In this document: positions 42,781 to 56,520 of the stretch, in pieces
Numbering within the stretch: position 1 is the first letter of the stretch
Layout of the letters: every line of letters starts with the position of its first letter
Assembly (NCBI RefSeq): GCF_964204645.1
Contig: NC_134026.1
Location: 29,654,650-29,718,649, forward strand
Length of the DNA stretch: 64,000 bases
Direction: 5' to 3'
Source of the DNA: Tubulanus polymorphus
Lineage: Eukaryota; Nemertea; Palaeonemertea; Tubulaniformes; Tubulanidae
Program-made: the position numbers and the translations under genes
Notes under the pieces: model-generated
Database searches by the model: none
The model's input: only the letters and a program-made list of their open reading frames with translations
What the model was told of the DNA's origin: nothing

Positions 42781-43625
42781 AATTAACGTCACTGATAATG
42801 GAATTGGAAATTGATTACAGCAGCAATCAACAGTATTTGAACAAGGCAGCAATCAGTGTTTTGAGTCACTGACAATTAACGTCAATGATAATGCGAATTG
42901 AAAATTCATTTCAGCAGTAATCAGCAGTATTTGAAAAAGGCAGCAATCAGTGTTTTGAGTCACTGACAATTAAAGTCAAAGATATAGCAACCCAGAAATT
43001 CATTACAGCAGCTATCACCAGTATTTGGAGGAGGCAGCAATCAGTGTTTTGAGTCACTGACAATTAACGTCAATGATAATACGAATTGGAAATTCATAAC
43101 AGCAGCAATCAACAGTATTTGGAAGAGGCAGCGATCAGTGTTCTGAATCTCTGACAATTAACGTCACTGATAATGTGAATTGCAAAATTGATTACAGCAG
43201 CAATCAATAGTATTTGGCGGAGGCAGCAATCAGTGTTTTGAGTCACTGACAATTGATGTCAATGATAATGCGAATTGGAAATTCATAACAGCAGTAATCA
43301 GCAGTATTTGGAAGAGGCAGCAATCAGTGTTTTGAGTCTCTGACAATTAACGTCAATGATAATACGAATTGGAAATTCATTTCAGCAGCAATCACCAGTA
43401 TTTGGAAGAGGCAGCAATCAGTGTTTTGAGTCACTGACAATTAATGTCAATGATAATACGAATTGGAAATTCATTTCAGCAGCAATCAGCAGTATTTGGA
43501 AGAGGCAGCAATCAGTGTTTTGAGTCTCTGACAATTAACGTCAATGATAATACGAATTGGAAATTCATTTCAGCAGCAATCAGCAGTATTTTGAAGAGAC
43601 AGCAATCAGTGTTTTGAGTCTCTTG
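42781..43625. repeat. Tandem array, about 94-bp units
   Basis: About nine units containing CAGCAGCAATCAGCAGTATT, GAGGCAGCAATCAGTGTTTT and CTGACAATTAACGTCAATGA. It shares the CAGCAG-to-CTGACAATT segment with the neighbouring 153-bp family, so the two look related by descent. Confidence 0.88.
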
Positions 43626-44384
43626 TACTCGAAATTTCAAGAACAGGAGATAGGAGATCCCGAATCTCAACATCATCCCTACATGAGGAGCAGGAGGAGG
43701 AGGAGGAGGAGAAAATTCATAATTCTTTTAGTATACCTTATTATTTCATACCTATTATTCATTTGATATATGTATTAAAAGTGTGAGGTCACATCAACTA
43801 GCCAGTATCATAGCTATTGAACACTGACATTTATCATATCCCTAAAAGCAGAGGAGAGGAGATAAAACGTACCACCAAATCAGTATGTGTATCACTGTTT
43901 CAGTACATGTATCACTGTATCAGTACATGTATCAATGTTTCAGTACATGTATCAATGTTTCAAGATGGCTGAACACCACAGAAGCTATCAGCATCATTCA
44001 GTGAAGTTGATAAGTTGATGTAGAAGCAACTACCATACAGCAATAACCAAGGAGAAACATTATTTCAAACAAATTATAATTATTTTACTAAGCCTATTAT
44101 TATTCTGTTCCTATTATCATTTCATACCTATTATTATTTAACATATTATTCTATATCTATCATTATTTCATATCTATCATTATCTTATACCTACTTCAAA
44201 TATCAAAGAGCGAAGAAGGTCACATCACCCCTAGGAAGGGGAGGTAGAACAAGCCACCATATCAGTACACATATCAATGTTTCAGTACATGTATCAATGT
44301 TTCAGTACAAGTATCAATGTTTCAAGATAGCTGAACTTAACAGCAATTTACATAGCGCACAACACCATGTATTACAACACTATG
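43626..44384. repeat. Further copies of the 20-bp minisatellite block
   Basis: Two more copies of the block described at 42471, each with a few units of TCAGTACATGTATCAATGTT (43885-43965 and 44262-44335), separated by AT-rich CTATTATTATTTCAT-type sequence. Confidence 0.7.
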
Positions 44385-45432
44385 TATAGTCTTAGACTTA
44401 GACCTATCCCATAAGCAGTCTCAGATTTGTTCCTGTCTTATAAGCCGTCTTAGAAGTCTTAGACTTAGACTTATGCCATAAGCAGTCTTAGACTTGTACC
44501 TATCCTATAAACAGTCTTATAAGCAGTCTTAGAAGTCTTACACTAAGACCTATCCCGCAAGCAGTCTTAGAAGTCTTACACTTAGACCTACCCAGCAAGC
44601 AGTCTTAGTAGTCTTACACTTAGACCTATCCCGCAAGCAGTCTTACACTTAGACCTATCCCGCAAGCAGTGTTAGTAGTCTTACACTAAGACCTATCCCG
44701 TAAGCAGTCTTACACTAAGACCTATCCCGTAAGCAGTCTTAGAAGTCTTACACTTAGACCTATCCCGCAAGCAGTCTTACACTTAGACCTATCCCGTAAG
44801 CAGTCTTAGTAGTCTTACACTAAGACCTATCCCGCAAGCAGTCTTAGAAGTCTTACACTTAGACCTATCCCGTAAGCAGTCTTAGTAGTCTTACACTAAG
44901 ACCTATCCCGTAAGCAGTCTTGGTAGTCTTACACTTAGACCTATCCCGCAAGCAGTCTTAGTATTCTTACACTTAGACCTATCCCGCAAGCAGTCTTAGA
45001 AGTCTTACACTTAGACCTACCCAGCAAGCAGTCTTAGAAGTCTTACACTAAGAACTATCCCACAAGCAGTCTTAGAAGTCTTACACTAAGACCTATCCCA
45101 CAAGCAGTCTTACACTTAGACCTATCCTGCAAGCAGTCTTACACTTAGACCCATCCCGCAAGCAGTCTTAGTAGTCTTACACTGAGACCTATCCCGTAAG
45201 CAGTCTTAGTAGTCTTACACTTAGACCTATTCCGCAAGCAGTCTTAGTATTCTTACACTTAGACCTATCCCGCAAGCAGTCTTAGTAGTCTTACATTTAG
45301 ACCTATCCCTTAAACAGTCTTAGAGGTCTTACACTTAGACCTATCCTACAAGCAGTCCAGTCTTAGAAGTCTTACACTAGACATATCCCATGAGCAGTCT
45401 TACACTTAGACCTATCCTATAAGAAAGACTCA
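44385..45432. repeat. Minisatellite, about 26/37-bp alternating units
   Basis: About 30 units built on ACTTAGACCTATCCCGCAAG then CAGTCTTA. Some units carry an extra GAAGTCTTAC or GTAGTCTTAC segment, giving two unit lengths. Variation (CGCAAG/CGTAAG/CACAAG) is scattered, as expected from repeated unequal exchange. Confidence 0.92.
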
Positions 45433-45622
45433 TAGGCTTGAATATTTTGATAGTTGCCCAAGGGAAGCAGTATTCTTATCGATGTCTCTTATGACAAATC
45501 CACTAGAGGTATCTTATACAGTGTCAAATGAAAATCTTCTTAACTGCTGTTCAGTATAAATTCTGTATCACCATCATCATCATCATCATCACAATCATCA
45601 TCAAACCAAACCAGAGAGGAAT

Positions 45623-46090
<468 letters not shown>

Positions 46091-46750
46091 CAGTTTAACG
46101 TCGTACCTCAGGACAATTCTAAAACACTGGTAAAGGTATAAACCCAAGATTTGATAAATTCTTCTTATGGTTGTATTAAATAAAGCAATTTATGAAAATG
46201 TGGACTCAACTGTATTAAAAATCTGGGCTAAATTAGTTAGGAATATTAAAAGGTTTTAAGATAATATTTAAAATCCATGTTTAAAAGATACCTAAAAAGT
46301 ATATTTACATGTAGAAATTATAATCAATAAAAAATATAAAATATACAAATAAAAACCAACAACTATTTACAATTTAACAATATGTACAATAGTGTTAGTA
46401 CGGATAAAATGTGTCGATCAATTTGATGATATATCTAAATCTTTAGTTTTTATCATTATTTACCTATAATAATAAAAGCCCAAGTGATTTTAGAATAACT
46501 GTGCCAGGCCAATCACTCACTCGATGATCATCAATTACTGGTACTACACAATCACAGAAAGAGTGGTTTTTACCACGTGGTATATTAGGCCAGGTGCACC
46601 TCCCAATGATAATGCCAACTATTATGTTTGGCTTCTTTTGAGTTGTTATGTACATTGATATTTATTGAATGAGAAAGCTGCAGGTAGTAGAGAAGAGCGA
46701 TAGAAAAAAATTGCATGCAGAAAACAAGTGCATACGAGACACAGGAGATT
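46091..46750. other. Spacer, nothing recognised
   Basis: AT-rich sequence between the purine tract and a dispersed-repeat zone. No supported gene. Confidence 0.4.
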
Positions 46751-47260
46751 ACTGAAATTCAATATGGCTACCAGTCAGCCATCTTGATTGTGAAAATGAA
46801 AAGAAGATAAATCCAATTCAGCCACCAGTCAGCCATCTTGATAATGAAAATAAAATAATGAAATCTGATATGGTCACCAGTTAGCTTTACAACCAATATG
46901 GTCACAGGTCAGCCATTTTAGTGTGATTTCAACCTTTGTGGTACCTTACACCTTTCCCTTGAAAATGATAAATTAACAGTATGTGTAATCATGGCTGCCA
47001 GTCAGCCATCTTGATTCAGACTTCATAGCCAAAATGAATATCAATCATTACCATAGCACTCTAGCCCTAACTTAATCAAACTAAACCCCTAAAGTTTTGG
47101 GAATTAAATATGGCTGCCAGTCAGCCTTCTTGAGCATGCATGTAACTAATGCTTCACTTAGCACCCTACATCTTTTCCATGGTAATAATGATTTCGAGTA
47201 CTAGACTAAATAATAGTTTTAATTATCAAATCTGGCTGCCAGTTAGCCATCTTAAGTACC
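46751..47260. repeat. Recurring GGCTGCCAGTCAGCCATCTTG motif zone
   Basis: Variants of ATGGCTGCCAGTCAGCCATC occur near 46763, 46816, 46868, 46899, 46991, 47110 and 47232. A further variant lies near 47763 and another at about 61650. The spacing is irregular (about 35-120 bp), so this looks like decayed interspersed copies, not a clean tandem array. Confidence 0.6.
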
Positions 47261-47749
47261 GCTATTAATGTGGATAGATGGAGAGGCCACAGCCATGACA
47301 ATAGATTGTGCGACTAAAGACTAAAGAGAAATAAGTGAAACATGAAAGATTATGGGGGAAATATGAAAATGAAACAAGGTTAGAACTAATTTCATTCAAT
47401 AAATATAGCTGTTTATATGAAATGTGTTTGAGAACCTCAAAAGCGCTGACACTTGTGGTCTAGGGACACCATGCCCTTTGAATGAAATGCTTGACAATCT
47501 GACAATGCGCCCGGTGAAAATATACAGAAACCAAAGACCTTTAAACTCACCACAATCATAGAACGAATACCAATATAAATGGAACAATTTCATACAATTC
47601 AATATTAGGCTAACCCCAATTCCACGTATGGAGATGTGTCCAATGAGAATGCTACGAATTAGCAAATTATCAAGACTAGATGTTTGATTTGAAAATTTCC
47701 CTTGTAAAATTCAAAAATGTGTACAAAGTACTGAAGTACTGATTTTAGC

Positions 47750-47930
47750 GAACAATAATCACCGCCAGTTGGCCATATTGATTCTGTTTGGGCCTTCTTT
47801 TGGTGTCTAGGGTAGATACATGTATAAACCAAATATCATGACGATCCATTGAAGCATCTTCCCAAAAAACTAGATTCTGTCTACGAACAGATGACGATGG
47901 ACAAAAAGTGAATGCAATAGTCTACATGTG
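47750..47930. mobile_element. Fragment of a dispersed non-coding repeat family
   Basis: GTATAAACCAAATATCATGA with flanking sequence resembles 58225-58300 (GTATAAACCAAATATCAAGA). The GCCAGTTGGCCAT and GGGCC parts resemble 61640-61700. These look like pieces of one interspersed, non-autonomous family. Its class is unknown. Confidence 0.4.
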
Positions 47931-48480
47931 CTCAAAGGTTCAAGAAGATCAAAAGAAATATTTGAGAAAAAAGAAACTGAACCCCATAGAAGTTAGGATA
48001 GAAATAACAAACCTAAAAAACTAGAAAAATCTTTTTTTTCATTTCCCTATTTTCCTAAATAATTAAAAATTGATTTAAAAATCTATTCTTTCCTTCATTT
48101 ACAATCTATCTTATATACAAATCATATCCTAGAAAAAATCATCCAAGATGAATCCCACACATAAAAATATAAAACTGATATCTAAAATAAATCTTTTCTA
48201 GGAAAAATGTTCCATTTAAACAATTATAATGACATCAATTATGCTCAAATGCTCTATTGAATAATCAACTGACTTGTAAATACTTCTGACATCGAACACG
48301 AAACAAAGGTAAAAATAGATCTAACAATTAATTTTTTCTATTTAATCAGAATGTCTTCCAAAATGAAATCCTAATCTGAAAAAAATTCTAAGAATCAATA
48401 GAGATGGCCCTGACACAAGTTGATTGATAATCATCTGTTCCATTACTTCGAATGTTACTGACATCATCGAATCCATATCA
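47931..48480. other. Spacer, nothing recognised
   Basis: Very AT-rich sequence without coding evidence, leading into the 157-bp array. Confidence 0.4.
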
Positions 48481-50740
48481 CACTAAAATATTTCAATGAC
48501 CCAGGAGTAATTCTATTAATGACAAAAATTACCCTACCCTCAGTTCATCAATCATTAAAAAAAAACCTAACCGTATTCTATCATGATTAAAAAGACATAT
48601 TATTTTACTGATGAACTGAGAGTAATTCTATCAATGACAAATTTACCCTCAGTTCATAAAACAATAACAATAACCTCACGCAGTATTCTATCATGATCCA
48701 AACTGATCAATTTTACTTTAAATATATTTTAGTGTTAATCCTACTAACTATATAATAAATGTATTTTACTGATGATCCCGAGAGTAATTCTATCAATGAC
48801 AAAATTACTCTCAGTTCAAAAAACAATAAAAATAACCTCACAACAGTATTCCATCATGATTCAAACTGATCCATTTTACTTTAAATATATCTTAGTGTTA
48901 ATCCTACTAACTATATAATTAATGTATTTTACTGATGATCCTGAGAGTAATTCTATCAATGACAAAATTACCCTCAGTTCATAAAACAATAGAAATAACC
49001 TAACAGTATTCTATCATGATTAAAACTGATCAATTTTGTTTTGAATATATTTTAGTGTTAATCCTACTAACTTTATAATTTATGAATTTTACTTATGACC
49101 TGAGAGTAATTCTATCAATGACAAATTTACCCTCAGTTCATAGAATAAAAATAACCTACCAATATTCTATCATGATTAAAACTGACCAATTTTACTATAA
49201 ATATATTTTAGTGTTAATCCTACTAACTTTATAATTTATGAATTTTACTTATGACCTGAGAGTAATTCTATCAATGACAAATTTACCCTCAGTTCATAGA
49301 ATAAAAATAACCTACCAATATTCTATCATGATTAAAACTGACCAATTTTACTATAAATATATTTTAGTGTTAATCCTACTAACTTTATAATTTATGAATT
49401 TTACTTATGACCTGAGAGTAATTCTATCAATGACAAATTTACCCTCAGTTCATAGAATAATAAAAATAACCTACCAATATTATATCATGATTAAAACTGA
49501 CCAATTTTACTATGAATATATTTTACTGATAATCCTTCTAAATTTATAATTTATGAATTTTACTTATGACCTGAGAGTAATTCTATCAATGACAAATTTA
49601 CCCTCAGTTCATAGAATAATAAAAATAACCTACCAATATTCTATCATGATTAAAACTGATCAATTTTACTATAAATATATTTTACTGATAATCCTTCTAA
49701 ATTAATAATTTATGAATTTTACTTATGACCTGAGAGTAATTCTATCAATGACAAATTTACCCTCAGTTCATAGAATAATAAAAATAACCTACCAATATTC
49801 TATCATGATTAAAACTGATCAATTTTACTATAAATATATTTTACTGATAATCCTTCTAAATTTATAATTTATGAATTTATTTATGACCTGAGAGTAATTC
49901 TATCAATGACAAATTTACCCTCAGTTCATTAAACAATGATAAAACCTAACAGAATTCTATCATGATCGGAAAAAGCTTATTAACCTCCATTATAAACATA
50001 ATTTCATCTTCATTTTACAAAAACAAATAATAAAATTGTATTTGTTTCAATAAAACTATTTTTTTGAAAATTCAAAAAGAGAAATCTGATGAAGCGTACC
50101 TATAAATGTATATTACTGATGATCCCGAGAGTGATTCTATCAATGACTAATTTACCATCAGTTCATAAAACAATAAAAATAATCCAACAGTATTCTATCA
50201 TGATTAAAACTGATCAATTTTACCTTAAATATATCTTAGTGTTAATCCTAGTCACTTTATAATTAATGTATTTTACTGAAGACCTGAGAGTAATTCTATC
50301 AATTCTATCAATGACAAATTTACACTCAGTTCATCAGGCAATGAAAAAACCTACTAGTATTATATCATCAAATTAAATACAAAAAAATATATTGAACTTT
50401 ATCATTCATGTAGTTTACTTATGAAATGAGAGTAATTCTGTCAATGACAAATTTACCCTCAGTTCAAAAAAGAAAAAAGTCTATTACAAACTGTTTCAAT
50501 AAAACTAATTTTTGAAAATTCAGAAAAAGAAATCTGATGAAGCGTTCCTATAAATGTATATTACTGATGATCCTGAGAGTAATTCTATCAATGACAAATT
50601 TACCCTCAGTTCATAAAACAATAAAAAATAACCTAACAATATTCTATCATGATTAAAAATATCTGATGAGTTAACATTAATGTATTTTATTGATGATCCC
50701 AAGAGTAATTGTATCAATGATGAAAACTTGTTTATCCTGA
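48481..50740. repeat. Tandem array, about 157-bp units with hairpin core
   Basis: About 14 units are spaced at roughly 157-160 bp in the central part (near 48611, 48780, 48943, 49101, 49258, 49415, 49571, 49731 and 49889). More diverged units lie on both sides. Each has a core of GAGAGTAATTCTATCAATGA followed by CAAATTTACCCTCAG, whose ends pair as an inverted repeat. Flanks of the core vary much more than the core. No coding capacity. Confidence 0.9.
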
Positions 50741-50769
50741 ATATAGAAACAAATGACTTCATACCTTTA

Positions 50770-51130
50770 ATAACTAAACTTAAAAATAATCATATAGCTT
50801 GACCTAAACAAACTTAAATAACAAGACTTAAATACACTTAAATAACTAGACTAAAATAAATAGACTAAAATACACTTAAATAACTTGGCCTAAATAGACT
50901 TAATTAACCTGGCCTAAATAGACTTAAATAACAAGACCTAAATATACTTAAATAACTAGACTAAAATAACTAGACCTAAATAGACTTAAATAACTAGACC
51001 TAAATATACTTAAATAACTAGGCATTGATAGACTTAAGTAACTTGGCCTAAATAGACTTAAATAACTAGATCTAAATATACTTAGATAACTAGAAATATA
51101 CTTAAATAAATAGCCATGAATAGACTTGAA
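50770..51130. repeat. Minisatellite, about 24-bp units
   Basis: About fifteen imperfect units of TAACTAGACCTAAATAGACT plus TAAA, decaying at both ends. Confidence 0.85.
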
Positions 51131-51858
51131 TAACTATATCTAAACACAATAAACATATAAACTGAAATCAAAAAGTGAAGACAATAAACTCACTGACAAA
51201 CTGAAAATATCTTTAAAAAACTAGGAAAATCAAGAAAAGAAGATAAAATAAAGTATGAGAAAAAGTTCTCAATCACATTTCATATGAACTATGAGTACAA
51301 GCTCTTCGTGCATACATTATAATACATGGGCCTCATACATAACCACTATTTATATCTGCGTTGTGGACCACGTAATTGTGTCAAAGAGTGTTCAGTGATA
51401 AAACCTGGACCTTCAGTTATCCTTTCCAAAATATCTTGGGTTCCAATATATGATATAGTCAAATACATAGAGAAATCTAGTCAAGATAAATAATTCATCA
51501 AATTGATCTGTAGGCGTGTTTTAAAAAACGAATATTATGTAGTTCTTGAAAATATAAAATGGTTCTAAATTATATACAAATAAAGAAGTTTAAAATGAGT
51601 ACAAATAAAACGATTTAAAATACAATACAGATTAGAGAAAATTAGTTCAAAAACTCAAAAGTTGGAGTAAATTAGAATCTTAAGCAATGAATGCCTTGAA
51701 ACATAGAATTTGGCTGAATCTTTAGGAAATAAATGAAACACTGTAACGGCAATAATCATAACACTAACTGTTCAATAACTGGAATATCGCTGAAATGTTT
51801 GTTGGCTATTGATGATGATGATGATGATGATGCTGGTTTTTGTTTGGATATGTACCTC
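51131..51858. other. Spacer with short (GAT)n
   Basis: AT-rich sequence without a supported gene. A short (GAT)n microsatellite lies at about 51810-51832, immediately before the 37-bp array. Confidence 0.5.
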
Positions 51859-54240
51859 TATACAGGGGTTCAACCTACTCTCTATGACTGTCCTCTATAC
51901 AGGGGTTCAATCTACTCTCGCGTCCTCTATACAGGGGTTCAACCTACTCTCTATGACTGTCCTCTATACAGGGGTTCAACCTACTCCCTATGACTGTCCT
52001 CTATACAGGGGTTCAATCTACTCTCGCGTCCTCTATACAGGGGTTCAACCTACTCTCTATGACTGTCCTCTATACAGGGGTTCAACCTACTCTCTATGAC
52101 TGTCCTCTATACAGGGGTTCAACCTACTCTCTATGACTGTCCTCTATACAGGGGTTCAACCTACTCTCGCGTCCTCTATACAGGGGTTCAACCTACTCTC
52201 TATGACTGTTCACTATACAGGGGTTCAACCTACTCTCTATGACTGTCCTCTATACAGGGGTTCAACCTACTCTCTATGACTGTCCTCTATACAGGGGTTC
52301 AACCTACTCTCTATGACTGTCCTCTATACAGGGGTTCAACCTACTCTCTATGACTGTCCTCTATACAGGGGTTCAACCTACTCTCGCGTCCTCTATACAG
52401 GGGTTCAACCTACTCTCTATGACTGTCCTCTATACAGGGGTTCAACCTACTCTCTATGACTGTCCTCTATACAGGGGTTCAACCTACTCTCTATGACTGT
52501 CCTCTATACAGGGGTTCAACCTACTCCCTATGACTGTCCTCTATACAGGGGTTCAACCTACTCCCTATGACTGTCCTCTATACAGGGGTTCAATCTACTC
52601 CCTATGACTGTCCTCTATACAGGGGTTCAATCTACTCTCTATGACTGTCCTCTATACAGGGGTTCAATCTACTCCCTATGACTGTCCTCTATACAGGGGT
52701 TCAACCTACTCCCTATGACTGTCCTCTATACAGGAATTCAACCCGTCCTCTCTGACTGTCCTCTATACAGGGGTTCAACCTACTCTCTATGACTGTCCTC
52801 TATACAGGAATTCAACCCGTCCTCTCTGACTGTCCTCTAAACAAGAATCAACTTCCCATGTATATGACAGCCCTCTATACAGGGGTTCAACCTACTCTCT
52901 ATGACTGTCCTCTATACAGGGGTTCAACCTACTCTCTATGACTGTCCTCTATACAGGGGTTCAACCTACTCTCGCGTCCTCTATACAGGGGTTCAACCTA
53001 CTCTCTATGACTGTCCTCTATACAGGGGTTCAACCTACTCTCTATGACTGTCCTCTATACAGGGGTTCAACCTACTCCCTATGACTGTCCTCTATACAGG
53101 GGTTCAACCTACTCTCTATGACTGTCCTCTATACAGGGGTTCAATCTACTCTCTATGACTGTCCTCTATACAGGGGTTCAACCTACTCCCTATGACTGTC
53201 CTCTATACAGGGGTTCAACCTACTCTCTATGACTGTCCTCTATACAGGGGTTCAACCTACTCTCTATGACTGTCCTCTATACAGGGGTTCAATCTACTCT
53301 CTATGACTGTCCTCTATACAGGGGTTCAACCTACTCCCTATGACTGTCCTCTATACAGGGGTTCAACCTACTCTCTATGACTGTCCTCTATACAGGGGTT
53401 CAACCTACTCCCTATGACTGTCCTCTATACAGGGGTTCAACCTACTCTCGCGTCCTCTATACAGGGGTTCAACCTACTCTCTATGACTGTCCTCTATACA
53501 GGGGTTCAACCTACTCTCTATGACTGTCCTCTATACAGGGGTTCAACCTACTCTCTATGACTGTCCTCTATACAGGGGTTCAACCTACTCCCTATGACTG
53601 TCCTCTATACAGGGGTTCAATCTACTCCCTATGACTGTCCTCTATACAGGGGTTCAACCTACTCTCTATGACTGTCCTCTATACAGGGGTTCAACCTACT
53701 CCCTATGACTGTCCTCTATACAGGGGTTCAACCTACTCTCTATGACTGTCCTCTATACAGGGGTTCAACCTACTCTCTATGACTGTCCTCTATACAGGGG
53801 TTCAACCTACTCTCTATGACTGTCCTCTATACAGGGGTTCAACCTACTCTCTATGACTGTCCTCTATACAGGGGTTCAATCTACTCCCTATGACTGTCCT
53901 CTATACAGGGGTTCAATCTACTCCCTATGACTGTCCTCTATACAGGGGTTCAACCTACTCCCTATGACTGTCCTCTATACAGGGGTTCAATCTACTCCCT
54001 ATGACTGTCCTCTATACAGGGGTTCAATCTACTCTCTATGACTGTCCTCTATACAGGGGTTCAATCTACTCTCTATGACTGTCCTCTATACAGGGGTTCA
54101 ATCTACTCCCTATGACTGTCCTCTATACAGGGGTTCAACCTACTCCCTATGACTGTCCTCTATACAGGAATTCAACCCGTCCTCTCTGACTGTCCTCTAA
54201 ACAAGAATCAACTTCCCATGTATATGACAGCCCTCTATAC
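51859..54240. repeat. 37-bp minisatellite array, about 65 units
   Basis: The main unit is CTCTATACAGGGGTTCAACC followed by TACTCTCTATGACTGTC. A shorter 32-bp variant contains CTCGCGTC in place of CTATGACTGTC (for example near 51916, 52023, 52164, 52384, 52973 and 53446). Units are nearly identical apart from C/T changes. A diverged end module with AAACAAGAATCAACTTCC occurs twice, near 52830 and 54190, 1.36 kb apart. Confidence 0.96.
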
Positions 54241-54500
54241 AGGAATTTAACCTGCACTCTCTGACTGTCCTCTCTATACAGGAATTAAATTCCCTTTTAT
54301 CTGACTGTCTTCTTTACAGGGGTTTCCTCTCTGTCCCCTATACAGGAATACAACCTGCACTCTCCGATTGTCCTCTATACAGGAATTAAATTCCCTTTTA
54401 TCTGACTGTCCTCTTTAAAGAGGTTTCCTCTCTGACTGTCCTCTATACAAGGGTCCTCAATACAAGGGATCAATTCCCCAATTTCCCAAGTATATATCCT
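54241..54500. repeat. Decayed edge of the 37-bp array
   Basis: Degenerate units (CTATACAGGAATTAAATTCC; TGACTGTCCTCT) with mixed lengths continue from the main array and fade out by about 54500. Confidence 0.8.
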
Positions 54501-56182
54501 CTATACACTTGGCAATTTTGAACATCCAAAATTTGAATAATATCTAATTTTGATTAGAATTAATCATTTCAATTCATCGTTAATGATGTTTCAATACTTG
54601 CTGATCCTAGGTCAAATCCCAGCAATTTCATTTCAAAATATCGATGATTAATCTCAATTTTCAATCACATTATCTAAAAATATCTCAATCTTATCTTTTA
54701 TTCATTAGCTTAATTAGCGAAATACTTTTTCTCTCTCCTCTGCTCAATAAACAAGTCAAATTCTGAGCCTGATGATAATTAGGCTCATTATTAGCCAATA
54801 CAACTTCACCGACTTGACAACAACAAATTCTCTTATCAGAGATCTTTTTTATTCCGCGTTTTAACTGAATCTTTACAGAATTCTATAAGGTTCCATTTTA
54901 TCGCAATTATCAATTATGAAATTCATGTATTGATCATCGATCAAGTGAATCATTCCATTTCACACCCTAAATAGGACCATTGGTGCAGCAGGATCAATTG
55001 AGTAAAGTTTACCGTTGAGCATTTAAATGGATTTATGGGATTTGCAATAAGGTGTGAAGATGTCATCTTAGTGCACACAACACCACTGTGTAGTAAAGCG
55101 TGTTCAACTATGATGATTTGCATGGTATTAGGTTATTCCCATGACTTACGAGCAATTTAGTTGAGATCAATTTAGTTGAGATAATCGCTCGTAGCCATGA
55201 CTCACTGGCACATGGCAGAACAATCCATACAATTTTTACAAGGCCAACTTGGATGCTGAAGTACTATCCCAGTGACGTCATTATCGAGGAACAAGGTCAA
55301 GCATCGATAAGTAGACATGGGGAAAATTCATTTGCTCATTTCTCTCAGTATTTCCAATCCACTAAGAGCTGATGGACAAAACCTTCCATATTAATTCCAA
55401 CGCCTATTTCTCTTCTAATGACAAAATATCAGCTGTGTATATCCGATGGTTATAATTCTACCACCCAGAGCTAACAGAAAGTTACTCTCAGAACCGTTCT
55501 ATAAAGATGAACGTAGTTGATCCAATAAGTGTAATGAAATTGATTACCGTTGTTTTTGCTGTGATTTCCATTCTTGTGCAACATTTTATCCAATATCACG
55601 TAATTATGCGTATGAATACATATTCCTATTCCTAAACGAGTGGATATTTGAAATCCATCCGTTCACATTTAAAGGATTTCCTTCCGCTGTTTGGCAATAG
55701 ATATTAACATTTCAAGTTTTCGCGATAAATCAAATAAATCTGTAACTAGAAAAACAAGTATTTTAATAACAATGAACAATGATTTTAAACTTGACATATG
55801 AACGTCATAGTATCAGGGGTGGGATAACATTGAACACATTGTATTTCAATGTAATTCTATAAGAAATCGCATTATGTGTAAAACATAGCTGTTCCTTCTC
55901 CGTGTTTTGAAAAGAATCACATTATGTGAATCAAAGCAATCCTTATATTTGAAAAAACCATAATTTAGAGACGTTCTTTTAAATTTTTTTTCAAACTCCA
56001 CAGAAAAATTATGGCAGAGATGGCACTTTCCAGCGTGTCCTAGAGGACTTTTCGAAAGGCCATAACGATTACAGCAATTGAATAGGTGATTAATTACCAC
56101 GAGTTCTGCCACTGAAAAAATGGCAAGGATGGATACAGATGGTAAAGATGGTAAAGATGGATACTGAGGCTGAATGCTGCTG
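54501..56182. other. Intergenic, nothing recognised
   Basis: AT-rich sequence with no supported exon, splice-site pair or repeat array. Confidence 0.45.
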
Positions 56183-56520
56183 CAAAATGGAACGCAAGAA
56201 TGGAACTGCATGAGTCAGTTCGAATGCAGGAATGGAACTGCAGGAGTCATTTCGAATGCAGGAATGGAACTGCATGAGCGAGTTCGAATGCAGGAATGAA
56301 ACTGCATTGAGTCAGTTCTAATGCAGGAATGGAACTGCATGAGTCAGTTTGAGGATGCAGGAGTGGAACTGCATGAGTCATTTTGAATGCAGGAGTGGAA
56401 CTGCATGAGTCAGTTCGAATGCAGGAATGGAGCTGCATGAGTCAGTTCGAATACAAGAATGGAACTGCACGAGTCAGTTCAAATGCAGGAATGGAACTGC
56501 ATGAGTCAATTTGAATGAAG
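56183..56520. repeat. Minisatellite, about 31-bp units
   Basis: About eleven units of GAATGCAGGAATGGAACTGC plus ATGAGTCAGTTC. Lengths vary by one to three bases, so no frame is conserved. Confidence 0.9.

Noticed and set aside
51733-52099. Frames in the 37-bp array encoding a repeated peptide
   Set aside because: Unit lengths of 37 and 32 are not multiples of three, so frames change from unit to unit and end by chance.
51859-54240. Regularly spaced direct repeats resembling a CRISPR array
   Set aside because: There are no unique spacers; the whole 37-bp unit is repeated. The genome is eukaryotic and there are no cas genes.
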